DNA of 43,733 bases from Rheinheimera sediminis. GTDB lineage: Bacteria; Pseudomonadota; Gammaproteobacteria; Enterobacterales; Alteromonadaceae. Position 1 is the stretch's first letter, and each line of letters starts with the position of its first letter. Shown here piece by piece: positions 6,180 through 14,687 of this stretch. Both the position numbers and the translations under genes were made by a program. Under the pieces are notes generated by a model. It worked only from the letters and a program-made list of their open reading frames with translations. It was not told the DNA's origin and ran no database searches. The stretch covers positions 1 to 43,733 of the forward strand of contig NZ_RZUF01000028.1 in the NCBI RefSeq assembly GCF_004005375.1. The letters are read 5' to 3'.

Positions 6180-6479
6180 GTGGTCTTTATTTGGTTTTCC
6201 AATTTTTACAGACTTAACACCGACTACAAAGACATGCTTAGATCCCGTAATTACTTCTTTAATATTGATGATTCCGCAGCTACATGCGTAAGACAGTTAG
6301 AACAAATAACACTGTGTATTAAGCCAGAGCTATAATCAAAACCAGTTATACGAACGAAACAGCACTATGCCCGCCTTTGCAGTAAAGGCGTTAAAGAGCA
6401 AAAACCGCAATATGATCAATAACCTAGCTTTACACATCATGCCCCTTTAAACCTTATTCTACCGATGGACTAAAACAGC
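6180..6479. other. 300-bp junction between the cassette cluster and the hydrolase gene
   Basis: Holds the open but start-less upstream frame of the hypothetical gene (to 6296), a possible small attC-like fold on the minus strand near 6305-6350 (GTATAAC ... GTGTTAT around an ATTATAGC/GCTTAAT stem) and a perfect CGCCTTT-GCAGT-AAAGGCG hairpin at 6372-6390. The hairpin has no T-tract. No complete gene is seen. Confidence 0.45.
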
Positions 6480-7541
6480 TTAGCCTAGATACAGCTTTAA
6501 CCAGTTAATCCTATCTTGCTGCGCTTTTGCCTGCACAGGTCTGAAACCATGATCAGCGCCAGGGTAAATCAGCAGTTTATGTGGATGCTGTAATGCTTTG
6601 AGTTTCATTGATAATTGTTCAGAGCTGGTCACAGGTACATGTTTATCTTTATCACCGTGCTGGATCAAAATAGGTAAGTCGGCGGGTAACTGCTCGGGCC
6701 AGAACAGCACTGAACGCTCTTTTAAAGCTACAGTTTTATTGATGTTGTAGTTGGGGATCCTGCCTTTAAATACATTCTCCATCTCAGGGCGAATTTCCAG
6801 TTCTTTGGCTAAATCTGTCGGGCCAGCGCCTACTACTATGGTTTTCAGTTCAGGCATAGATTTGGCCAGCATATAGGTCATCATAGCGCCTCTGCTGTGG
6901 CCCCACATGCCCAGACGATTAGCATCCGCCTGTTTCATGCCCTGAGCTATGGGCAATAAGGCTTTTACATCCTCTAAGTCGGCACCACCAAACTCATCAA
7001 ACCCGGCTTTTACACCACTGTTTTGGTTCCAGTTGTGCTGGCCTCTGTAATTGCTGGCCAGGATAACAAAACCTTGCTCAGCCACTGGCATCAGATTATT
7101 CATAACAAAACTAAAGGTCAGTTTGCCATAATCGCCATTACCGCCCCTGTTATAAATAACCACTGGAGCTTTACCGCTGATCTGTTTAGGTTTAATCATA
7201 AAACCACGAACAGGTAAGTCCCCTACTCTATACACAAAGTCCTGACAATCCAGCGTCTGCTGGAAAAGCTCAAACTTTGCCTTTGGTAGTTCAGCTCTGA
7301 GTGTAGCTTCGGAAAACTTTGGCTGATTTTTGCCCATTTTTATCCGCATAGCCATAAAGCTGTCATAACTTTGATAGGGGCCACTAAAACAGCTTCGGCT
7401 TTTTTGCAGACTGGCTGCAGTGCTGAAGAGTTCAAACTGACCTTTGGGCTCTGTCAGCGAAGCTTGAGCCAAAGGCGTTTTAGCTACAACAGCACCACTG
7501 AAGGCAAGGCTTAAAAATAAAGATACTACTGAGGTTTTCAT
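6480..7541 (-). CDS. Periplasmic alpha/beta hydrolase, prolyl-oligopeptidase/dienelactone type
   Basis: 353 residues with a clear signal peptide (cleavage near AVVAK, residue 20-21). The catalytic triad of the alpha/beta hydrolase fold is visible: nucleophile Ser216 in GMWGHSRG, Asp in QHGDKDKHVPV (about 297-299) and His331 in PGADHGF. The oxyanion region is VIYNRGGNGDYG. It probably cleaves a peptide or ester in the periplasm; substrate unknown. The start is supported by AAGGA upstream. It is the last gene of the minus-strand run, 20 bases after the endonuclease/phosphatase-like gene, so the two may be co-expressed. Confidence 0.85.
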   Translation of the reverse strand: MKTSVVSLFLSLAFSGAVVAKTPLAQASLTEPKGQFELFSTAASLQKSRSCFSGPYQSYDSFMAMRIKMGKNQPKFSEATLRAELPKAKFELFQQTLDCQDFVYRVGDLPVRGFMIKPKQISGKAPVVIYNRGGNGDYGKLTFSFVMNNLMPVAEQGFVILASNYRGQHNWNQNSGVKAGFDEFGGADLEDVKALLPIAQGMKQADANRLGMWGHSRGAMMTYMLAKSMPELKTIVVGAGPTDLAKELEIRPEMENVFKGRIPNYNINKTVALKERSVLFWPEQLPADLPILIQHGDKDKHVPVTSSEQLSMKLKALQHPHKLLIYPGADHGFRPVQAKAQQDRINWLKLYLG

Positions 7542-7561
7542 TACAACATCCTTGTTTAGGT

Positions 7562-8401
7562 TTACTTAAGCGCGATCACCGCTACTACTGCTTCATGATC
7601 AGAAGGATACAAGCCGTTGTATCTTCTGTTATCCACCTGATAACTGGTGACCTGCAGGTTTTTACTTACAAAAATAAAATCTATAGTTTGGCTTAGGCTA
7701 GTGGCTTCGCGGCCAAAACCGTTAAAAGTACCAGCATTTTGCGAAAGCTTATCTTTCGCCACTAAAGCACTGTCGTTTAAGCTTTTACTCAGCGCCTTGT
7801 AGGGCTCGCTGCTGGGATCGACATTAAAATCGCCAGTCAGCAGCACTTTACCATTTTCAGGTAAAGCTTCCACTTCAGCTTTTAGCAACAAAGCACTTTG
7901 TAACTGAGCTTGCTGGCCCATATGGTCAAAATGGGTATTAAAAAAGTAAAAGCTTTGGCCGGATTTCAGCGCTTTAAACTGAGTTTTGGTAAAAGTGCGG
8001 TTCAGGCTTGCATCCCAGCCTTTGGATACTTTTTCCGGAGTTTCTGACAGCCATAAAGTTTTGGCCGAAAGCAGCTGCAGCTTGTCTTTGCGATACAAAA
8101 CCGCAGTGCTTTCGCCTTTGGTTTTACCATCGTCCCTGCCTTCACCAAACCATTGATACTGCGGCAACATAGCTACTAAATCATGCACCTGAAACAATTC
8201 GGCTTCCTGCAAGCCAATTAAATCTGGCTGCTGAGTTTGAATTAAATGTGCCAGCAAGAACTTACGCTCTGGCCAGTACTGCGGCGTACCTTCAGCCTCA
8301 CAGAGACCACAACGAATGTTGTAGCTCATTAATTTGAGTGATTCGGCAAACGCATATTGCGGCACTAGCAGCAAGGACAAAAAAATCAGCAAAACTTTCA
8401 T
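7562..8401 (-). CDS. Secreted endonuclease/exonuclease/phosphatase family protein
   Basis: About 279 residues from the ATG at 8401. I chose this start because it places a clean signal peptide (MKVLLIFLSLLLVPQYAFA) at the N-terminus, whereas an upstream TTG would precede it with an unlikely extension. EEP fold motifs appear in order: LMSYNIRCG, the metal-binding Glu in LIGLQEAELFQ, NTHFDHMGQQA, LLTGDFNVDPSSEP, TIDFIFVS and the terminal SDHEAVVA. Such enzymes cleave phosphodiesters (nucleic acid, phospholipid or sugar phosphate) with Mg2+. The substrate cannot be read from the sequence. It lies 41 bases after the LacI gene. Confidence 0.88.
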   Translation of the reverse strand: MKVLLIFLSLLLVPQYAFAESLKLMSYNIRCGLCEAEGTPQYWPERKFLLAHLIQTQQPDLIGLQEAELFQVHDLVAMLPQYQWFGEGRDDGKTKGESTAVLYRKDKLQLLSAKTLWLSETPEKVSKGWDASLNRTFTKTQFKALKSGQSFYFFNTHFDHMGQQAQLQSALLLKAEVEALPENGKVLLTGDFNVDPSSEPYKALSKSLNDSALVAKDKLSQNAGTFNGFGREATSLSQTIDFIFVSKNLQVTSYQVDNRRYNGLYPSDHEAVVAVIALK

Positions 8402-8442
8402 AAACTTAGCCTGTTGGGTTAAAAACAAGCGACCAGACTAGT

Positions 8443-9525
8443 CTAACAACTTTGCCGAATTATTAATTCGGAAGGCATCAGCAGATCAGCGCCTAAATCA
8501 CCCGATAATAAGATACGGGCTGCAGTACGACCTTTTTCGTCGCTATGCTGAGCAATAGTGGTCAGGCTGGGGTAAGCACGTTCAGCTTCCTCAATACCGT
8601 CAAAACCTGCCACTACTAGATCATCAGGTATGCTGATGTCCAGCTCACGGGCTACAGCCATGGCAGCCAAAGCAATACGATCGCTCATGCAAAGCAGCAC
8701 GCTGGGTCTGGGGTACTGAGTTAAAGCCTCACGGGCGGCCACTAAGGCAAAAGGGTGAGTATTAACCGGAATATGCCAGACCGCATCGGCGGGTAAATCA
8801 CGGCCTTGTTCTATCGCAGCTGCCAGGTAACCATCTAAACGACGGCGGGATATTGCTTGTTCAGTGCTATATAACTCATGTGGCTGAATACGGCACACTC
8901 GGTCTGATTCAATTAAGCGCAGCCCCAGCACAGCCACTTTGCCCTGCATTTTATTAAAGGCATGTTCAGCAATACGATGGGCTGCGGCATAGTTATCTAC
9001 GTTAACCGACATTGCATTATCCAAATTACAGTCCACAGTAATTAAAGGCTTGCCGCTTTTAATAATACGTTGCAGCTGCTCAGGGTTACTGGGCGCGCCA
9101 TACAAAATAAAGCCGTCGGGCACAGCTTCAGCACTGCTGCTGCTGGTGTTATGCCGGCCTGATAACAACAGCATATCCATGCCATGTTCCTGCAACACTT
9201 CAGCTACCCCTTTAATAAATTGATTCGCCACAGGATCGCTGACTGAATATTCCAGAGTGTCCGACAATAACACAGCCACTATGCCAGAACGGCCAGTACG
9301 CAAACTACGGGCTGCAGCATTAGGGCCGTCGTAACCCAATTCAGTACATTGCTGCAATATACGTTGGCGTAATTCTGGGGAGAGTTGGTCTGGTCTGTTG
9401 TAGGCATTGGAGACAGTAGCGACCGACACCCCTAAGTAGGAGGCCACAGTTTTTAAGTTTAGTTTTTTTGGTTTTTCAGTAGCCGACACAGCCATAACAC
9501 CCTGTTTTAGTTCGGGCTTTATCAT
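8443..9525 (-). CDS. LacI family transcriptional regulator
   Basis: 360 residues. The N-terminal HTH is LNLKTVASYLGVSVATVSNAYN (only partly quoted), preceded by a 20-residue basic extension, and the hinge helix region follows (NAAARSLRTGRSG). Residues about 75-355 form the periplasmic-binding-protein-like ligand domain, with VPDGFILYGAP, LLCMSDRIALAAM and VAGFDGIEEAERAYPSLTTI. LacI proteins usually sense a sugar or nucleoside. The ATG at 9525 overlaps the histidine kinase stop (ATGA); an ATG ten codons later (MAVSATEKP) would remove the extension and is an alternative. Coupling of a LacI regulator to a two-component pair is unusual; it may control the two downstream enzymes. Confidence 0.9.
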   Translation of the reverse strand: MIKPELKQGVMAVSATEKPKKLNLKTVASYLGVSVATVSNAYNRPDQLSPELRQRILQQCTELGYDGPNAAARSLRTGRSGIVAVLLSDTLEYSVSDPVANQFIKGVAEVLQEHGMDMLLLSGRHNTSSSSAEAVPDGFILYGAPSNPEQLQRIIKSGKPLITVDCNLDNAMSVNVDNYAAAHRIAEHAFNKMQGKVAVLGLRLIESDRVCRIQPHELYSTEQAISRRRLDGYLAAAIEQGRDLPADAVWHIPVNTHPFALVAAREALTQYPRPSVLLCMSDRIALAAMAVARELDISIPDDLVVAGFDGIEEAERAYPSLTTIAQHSDEKGRTAARILLSGDLGADLLMPSELIIRQSC

Positions 9526-10823
9526 GCCTGTTCAGCAGTTGAATTACCAGTAGCTGCAACTGGTAATGTAAGCACTACCAATAACCCTGCGCCCTGATTT
9601 TGCAGGTTTAAACTACCGCTATGGGCTTCAGCTATATCGCGACATAAAGTTAAACCTATGCCTGAACCATTTTCTTTACTGGTGTAAAAAGGCACCATAG
9701 CATGAGCTAGAGCTTCGCTAGTCATTCCACCGCCGGCATCCTGAATACGGATTAGTAATTGCTCTGGCATTTCGGTAAAACTTAGTTGAATCTGTTCTGG
9801 GTTTGAGCCTGATTCATGGGCGTTTTTTAACAGGTTTAGTAGCAGCTGTGATAACTGCAGCGAATCGGCCTGCCAGACACGACGCGGCAAATCGCCCTCT
9901 AATTCAAACTCATACTGATCCTGCAGCTGATTAATCAGCCGTGCCCATTGCACTGGTGCTAAAACAGGTTTCGGCAATTTGGCAAATTGAATATAGGATT
10001 GCAAAAACTGGTTTAAATGCTGCTGGCGCTCACTGATGGTCTGGAATATTTGTTGTAGCTGCGGATGCTGCAGTTCTGTCGCCACTAATTGGCCAGAGTA
10101 TGCCAGAGAGGACAAAGGTGCCAAGGTGTTGTTCAGTTCATGCCCTATCACCCTCAGCAGCTTTTTCCAGGCTTTGACTTCTTCGCGGTGAATTTCGCGG
10201 GTCATAGGTTTTAATAAATGCAGCTGATGTGGTTTTTGATTCAGCGAAAAACTACTGACCGACAAATGCCAAATCGACACTGGTTCACCCAAATGCAATA
10301 AACCTTGTTGGCCATGTTGAATCGCCAACGCCAGTTCAGGTAATGCTGAAGTTATGTCTGAAAACAGCAAGCCTTCGAACTTATGGCCCTGATGCAACAA
10401 GACACGAGCTGCCGGGTTAGTCATCAGCACCCGGCCTGTTTGGTCTGTTAATACCAAAGCGCTGGGGCTGGATTGCAGCACAGTATCAAGCAGCAATTCA
10501 CGCTGATACAAAGTGGCGCGTTCCTGCCGGAGTTGCGCTGACATTTGCTGCAATACTTCAGCTAAAGGTGTGAGTTCACGTAATAGCTGGCGATTGGCAT
10601 CGACATTAAAACTGCCATCCTGCAAATTTTGCGCGTGTAAATTCAGTGCTTCAATTTCCTGCAGCAAAGGTTTTAGCGCAAAGTGCAGCACCAGTACCAC
10701 CAGCAGATCAAAACCGACAAAAAGCCCGTACCAAAGCGGCTGCGCGTCCAAATACCGCAACAGCAAAAAAGCTGGTATTAGCAAAGCCAGCACCAGCAGA
10801 TATAAACGTCTGCTCAGTTGCAT
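9522..10823 (-). CDS. Membrane sensor histidine kinase, NtrY/NtrB-like
   Basis: 433 residues. Two transmembrane helices (about 6-24 and 31-50) enclose only a very short periplasmic loop. A HAMP-like linker and a PAS domain (about 105-200, SPSALVLTDQTGRVLMTNPAA) follow. The phospho-acceptor is His228 in GHELNNTLAPLSS. The N box is LLLNLLKNAHES (about 327-338) and the G boxes are DAGGGM (362) and GSGIGLTL (386). It should phosphorylate the sigma-54 response regulator encoded six bases upstream. The near absence of a periplasmic domain suggests sensing of a membrane or cytoplasmic signal, such as envelope damage or the transporter itself. Overlaps the LacI gene by four bases. Confidence 0.92.
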   Translation of the reverse strand: MQLSRRLYLLVLALLIPAFLLLRYLDAQPLWYGLFVGFDLLVVLVLHFALKPLLQEIEALNLHAQNLQDGSFNVDANRQLLRELTPLAEVLQQMSAQLRQERATLYQRELLLDTVLQSSPSALVLTDQTGRVLMTNPAARVLLHQGHKFEGLLFSDITSALPELALAIQHGQQGLLHLGEPVSIWHLSVSSFSLNQKPHQLHLLKPMTREIHREEVKAWKKLLRVIGHELNNTLAPLSSLAYSGQLVATELQHPQLQQIFQTISERQQHLNQFLQSYIQFAKLPKPVLAPVQWARLINQLQDQYEFELEGDLPRRVWQADSLQLSQLLLNLLKNAHESGSNPEQIQLSFTEMPEQLLIRIQDAGGGMTSEALAHAMVPFYTSKENGSGIGLTLCRDIAEAHSGSLNLQNQGAGLLVVLTLPVAATGNSTAEQA

Positions 10824-10829
10824 AAGCTG

Positions 10830-12164
10830 TTACGCAGGTTCAATGCCATAAAACTCCATTCTTCGATACAAAGCCTGACGACTGATGCCTAATTGTTTAG
10901 CTGCACGCGCAACCACGCCCTGAGCCTGCTGCAGCGCTTGTTCAATTTGCTGTTTATCCAAATCATCCAAAGCTTTTTTTGCTGTGAGTTGCTCTTGTGG
11001 TAAAGCCAGATCATCAGCGTCAATTTCATCGGCCAAGGTCAGTAATAAAGCGCGCTGACATAAATTTTGCAGCTCACGCACGTTGCCAGGCCAGGAGTAA
11101 CTTTGCAGCGCTTGCTCAGCTTTTTTCGTTAAGCTTTTTTGCCCTGCTAAAAAATGCCGTGCCAAAGGCACTATGTCATCCACTCGGTCTTTCAGTGATG
11201 GTAAATGCAGCTGCACTACATTGATACGGTAATACAAGTCCTGCCGGAACTGGCCAAGGCTTATGGCTTTAGTTAAATCTGCATTGGTGGCGCTGATAAT
11301 ACGCACATCCACTTTGCGGGTTTGGCTTGAGCCTAAACGTTCGAATTCTCCGGTTTGGAGCACCCGCAGTAATTTCATCTGGCCTGATAACGACAAATTA
11401 CCTATTTCATCCAGAAATAAAGTGCCGCCATCTGCAGCTTCAAAACGGCCTATCCGGGTTTTAGTGGCGCCGCTGTAGGCACCAGCTTCAGCGCCAAACA
11501 ACTCGGCTTCCATTAAATCGGCAGGCAAAGCGCCCATATTCACTTTAATCAAAGGCTGCTGTTTACGGCAGGAATTGGCATGCAGCACCTGAGCTATGCC
11601 CTCTTTGCCGGCACCATTTTCACCTGTGATCAATACTGCAGCATTGCTCGGCGCCAGTTGCAATGCCATTTGTAGCAGTTGCTCCATGGCGGTACTGGCA
11701 AACACCAGACCACATAAGTCTTTACCGGCAAAAAGGCCTAATCTTTCCTGCTGCTTGCGCTCGGCTTTTAAGTTTTGCTCTGTCAGTTGTTTGATTTTCA
11801 GCGCATTAGCCACAGTGGTCAGCAAACGCTGATCATCCCAGGGTTTGGCTATATAGTCGGTGGCACCGGCTTTGACCAGCTCCACCACCATATCCAAATG
11901 AGTCCAGGCTGTGAGCAGCACCACCGGAATAGCTGGATGCTCAGAGCGCAGCTGATAAAACAGCTCTCTGCCCTGGGCACCACTCATTTCGCCCTGCGCA
12001 AAGTTCATATCCTGCAAAATCAAATCGATAGATTGCTGCTGCAAAATGCTCTTGGCGAGATGAGGCTGCTGTGCAACAAACACCTGATAGCCCTGCAACT
12101 GAAACAGGGTCATCAGGGCGGTACAGACCGCCTCGTTATCATCGATGACCAGTAGTTTTTTCAT
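10830..12164 (-). CDS. Sigma-54-dependent response regulator (NtrC family)
   Basis: 444 residues: receiver (1-120, with acidic pocket DDN 8-10, phospho-Asp52 in LQDMNF, Thr85, Lys107), AAA+ domain (about 145-380) and a Fis-type HTH (about 405-440, AAKQLGISRQALYRRM). Walker A is GENGAGKEG (181-189, usually GESGTGKE) and Walker B LFLDE (249-253). The sigma-54 contact loop is GAYSGA (228-233) where most members have GAFTGA; Tyr for Phe and Ser for Thr are conservative and occur in active proteins. The protein should bind enhancer sites and activate sigma-54 promoters. A matching promoter and TGTCCGC repeats lie ahead of this operon. No strong ribosome-binding site is visible, so it may be coupled to the permease gene 13 bases upstream. 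Confidence 0.93.
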   Translation of the reverse strand: MKKLLVIDDNEAVCTALMTLFQLQGYQVFVAQQPHLAKSILQQQSIDLILQDMNFAQGEMSGAQGRELFYQLRSEHPAIPVVLLTAWTHLDMVVELVKAGATDYIAKPWDDQRLLTTVANALKIKQLTEQNLKAERKQQERLGLFAGKDLCGLVFASTAMEQLLQMALQLAPSNAAVLITGENGAGKEGIAQVLHANSCRKQQPLIKVNMGALPADLMEAELFGAEAGAYSGATKTRIGRFEAADGGTLFLDEIGNLSLSGQMKLLRVLQTGEFERLGSSQTRKVDVRIISATNADLTKAISLGQFRQDLYYRINVVQLHLPSLKDRVDDIVPLARHFLAGQKSLTKKAEQALQSYSWPGNVRELQNLCQRALLLTLADEIDADDLALPQEQLTAKKALDDLDKQQIEQALQQAQGVVARAAKQLGISRQALYRRMEFYGIEPA

Positions 12165-12177
12165 TATTTTATAGTAC

Positions 12178-13359
12178 TTACAAAGTCTTAGTTGCTGTCG
12201 CTGGCGAAATTCTGGTTGCTATTCTGGCAGGATACCATGTGGCCAGCGTGACACAAAGCAGCAATAAAACCATAGTCAGCAGCGGCAACCAGACAGGCAC
12301 TGCTGGGATACTAATCACCTTAGCCAGACTGATATTTAAGCCGTAACAGACCAGAATACCAAAGCCTGCACCTATAGCTGTGGTTAACCAGCTTTCACTT
12401 AATACATCCAGCAAAACGCGGGCTTTACTGGCGCCCAAAGCGCGTTTAATCCCCACCTCTTTTTGCATTTGCAAGGCGTGGAAATGCGCATGGCTATAAG
12501 CGGAAATCATGGCCACCAGCAGCATCAAACCACTTAATACGGCTAATAAGGTGGCTAAACCTATTTCAGAACGAAATACTTCGTCCCGATTTTCATCCAT
12601 CCGCAGCACAGTACCAATATCCATTTGGGGTTCAGCATTTCTGATCACTTCTGTTAATTGCTTGCGCACTGTATCTGACTGCCCCTGAGCGACACGGACG
12701 ATCAGATGATAACCTTGCTCTGCTCTGTGAAGTGGAGCCATCAAAATCTGACCATAAAAAGCATCACTTGCATAACGCTGAGAGAAAAAGTCAGACACCA
12801 CACCCACTACGACTCCATTATTGGTTACCTTACCTATAGGATTTTGTTCTGCGAACAACTGCCTCGACAATTTCTCAGTCATGACTATGTTTGTAGTGCC
12901 TCTGTCCAGCTCCGTCAGCAGACGTCCTGTAATAAGCTCTATGCCCAATACCTGAAAAATCGACTCTGAACTGTTGTAATAAGGTACGGACTCTATATTG
13001 GTCTCATCCTGACGATCCTGTTCAAAAATATTCCAGTTTGAACCGCCCTGGCGCAATGGGATCTGATTGGCATAGGCTACGGAGTCAACCCCGGGCATTT
13101 GCCTTACAGCAGCCAATTGCCTGTTGATAACTTCGGAAAGTGCAGGCTCAAGACGCATAGCAGCACTGGTAGGCTTCACCCAAAGGGTTAACAACTGCTC
13201 TAATTCCAACCCTGTAGGTTGCTCTACCAATTGTCTGGCGGCGCCGGCTAGCAATAAAGAGTTCACCACTAAGCCTAAAGTCACGGCCAGCTGCAACAGC
13301 AACAAAGCTGTCACCACTTTACGACGCAATAAGGATTTGAAAATTAAATGAACTGACAT
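12178..13359 (-). CDS. ABC transporter permease, FtsX/MacB type (second)
   Basis: 393 residues with the MacB-permease plan: TM1 near the N-terminus (VTALLLLQLAVTLGLVVNSL), a periplasmic core domain (about 40-265) and three C-terminal helices (LLAVLSGLMLLVAMISAYS, a second one around 320-345, and VWLPLLTMVLLLLCVTLATW). The cytoplasmic coupling motif KEVGIKRALGASKARVL is typical of FtsX-domain permeases. AAGGAG precedes the ATG. It lies ten bases after the first permease gene, and the two probably form a heterodimer with the ATPase, acting as a mechanotransmission exporter for peptides, lipids or lipoproteins. Confidence 0.9.
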   Translation of the reverse strand: MSVHLIFKSLLRRKVVTALLLLQLAVTLGLVVNSLLLAGAARQLVEQPTGLELEQLLTLWVKPTSAAMRLEPALSEVINRQLAAVRQMPGVDSVAYANQIPLRQGGSNWNIFEQDRQDETNIESVPYYNSSESIFQVLGIELITGRLLTELDRGTTNIVMTEKLSRQLFAEQNPIGKVTNNGVVVGVVSDFFSQRYASDAFYGQILMAPLHRAEQGYHLIVRVAQGQSDTVRKQLTEVIRNAEPQMDIGTVLRMDENRDEVFRSEIGLATLLAVLSGLMLLVAMISAYSHAHFHALQMQKEVGIKRALGASKARVLLDVLSESWLTTAIGAGFGILVCYGLNISLAKVISIPAVPVWLPLLTMVLLLLCVTLATWYPARIATRISPATATKTL

Positions 13360-13369
13360 AATAGACTCC

Positions 13370-14686
13370 TTATTGTTTTAACTGCTGATTCAGCGGGCTG
13401 AATGAGGTTTTTAAAGCTGGGTACAAGGTCACCAGATAGCTGACCAGCGAAACAAACACAGCCATCACCGCCAACATTTGCCAATCCCAGCTGGCTAATG
13501 CCCGCGTACCTGGTAATAAAGCGTTGATAGTCCAAAGACCTAACCGAGCAAATAGCAGAGCAGCAACAAAAGCTAAGGCTGAACTGACAAACACATCAGC
13601 CAGGATCTGGCCTTGTAGCTGCCAGCGACTGGCGCCCAGAGCGCGACGCAGACTGAATTCATACTGATTCGCCATGTAACGGTTTAGTGATAGATGACTG
13701 GCATTGACTACACAAACCAGCAGGAATAATGAGGCCACTAAAGCAAAGGCGTCCAGTTGATCATTAGTAGCACGCATAGCTTTTTGTACATCCAGAATAT
13801 TGTCCAGCCTATTTCCTTCTGGTCTTGGGTGCCGGCCTGCAGCCTTTTCATCTGCCACCATGTTTTTTAAAAATTGTTGATATTGCTGTATTTTTTCCGG
13901 GCCATCCAATTGCACCCAAAACTGCAGCATGTTGGCAAAATTGGTTCTGGCCATGTGTGGATATGTAGCTATATTGCCATCCCAGTCAACATCGGTGAAT
14001 GAATTCTGAGTGTTGGACTGAATAGCTAAGTCATAGGCGGTTTCCAGTGGCATATAAATATCTTCTGTCGGTTCTGCAGAGCGGCGACCATTGACGTCAT
14101 ATAAACGTGGCAACATACTCCAGTCATCCAAAACCCCTATCACTTTGAATAACTGATCATCCAACAGCATGTCTTGCCCTACCACATCAATACGGCCAAA
14201 AAATTTAACTGCGGTATTTTTACTGATCACCACTTCCATTCTGGCTTTATTGTCAGGCCAGGCTTCGCCATATAAAAAGGGCACATTAAACAAGGCAAAA
14301 AAGTCACGTTGGGTAATACGCAAAGCGACTTTTGCCGGCGTTGCCTGCTGGTTTTCCAAAGTTTTGGCATAGGCATCACTGGAGAACATCGCAGCTTCAG
14401 CAGAGGTAATGCCGCTACCACTCATTTTCTGCATATCCATATAACTCATCACACGTGACGGCTCAAGACAGTCGGTGCAATCCCCCGGCAAAGAGTTAAT
14501 GCGCGCCATAAAAAGTGTCTGACTTTTTTCCGGTATTGGGTCTCGGTTCATCCAGTAATACAAAGTAGCGTTACTGAAAAAAGTGCCTAACCCTAAACTT
14601 AAAATCAGCAAAGTTAAGGCATAAGGTAAAGGGGCTCTTTTAATGCTGAACCAACTGAGCTTCAGGTTATGAATAATGGCTTCCAT
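13370..14686 (-). CDS. ABC transporter permease, FtsX/MacB type (first)
   Basis: 438 residues starting at the ATG at 14686 (MEAIIHNLKLSWFSIKR). I prefer this start to an in-frame one 18 bases upstream because it is one base after the ATPase stop and GGGAG is correctly spaced. TM1 is LPYALTLLILSLGLGTFF. A periplasmic MacB-PCD-like domain contains SPGD-type and FFALFNVPFLYGEAW segments and a CTDC pair that could form a disulfide. Three C-terminal helices follow, with the FtsX signature YEFSLRRALGASRWQLQ. Partner of the second permease and of the ATPase encoded upstream. Confidence 0.9.
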   Translation of the reverse strand: MEAIIHNLKLSWFSIKRAPLPYALTLLILSLGLGTFFSNATLYYWMNRDPIPEKSQTLFMARINSLPGDCTDCLEPSRVMSYMDMQKMSGSGITSAEAAMFSSDAYAKTLENQQATPAKVALRITQRDFFALFNVPFLYGEAWPDNKARMEVVISKNTAVKFFGRIDVVGQDMLLDDQLFKVIGVLDDWSMLPRLYDVNGRRSAEPTEDIYMPLETAYDLAIQSNTQNSFTDVDWDGNIATYPHMARTNFANMLQFWVQLDGPEKIQQYQQFLKNMVADEKAAGRHPRPEGNRLDNILDVQKAMRATNDQLDAFALVASLFLLVCVVNASHLSLNRYMANQYEFSLRRALGASRWQLQGQILADVFVSSALAFVAALLFARLGLWTINALLPGTRALASWDWQMLAVMAVFVSLVSYLVTLYPALKTSFSPLNQQLKQ

Positions 14687-14687
14687 C

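Noticed and set aside
1900-6450. Integron integrase gene or attI site at the edge of the cassette cluster
   Set aside because: No frame with tyrosine recombinase motifs is present at either end; the neighbours are a MerR gene and a hydrolase gene.
11775-12155. 126-codon plus-strand frame inside the response regulator gene
   Set aside because: It lies antisense to a gene with complete receiver and AAA+ motifs and has no ribosome-binding site or family signal.
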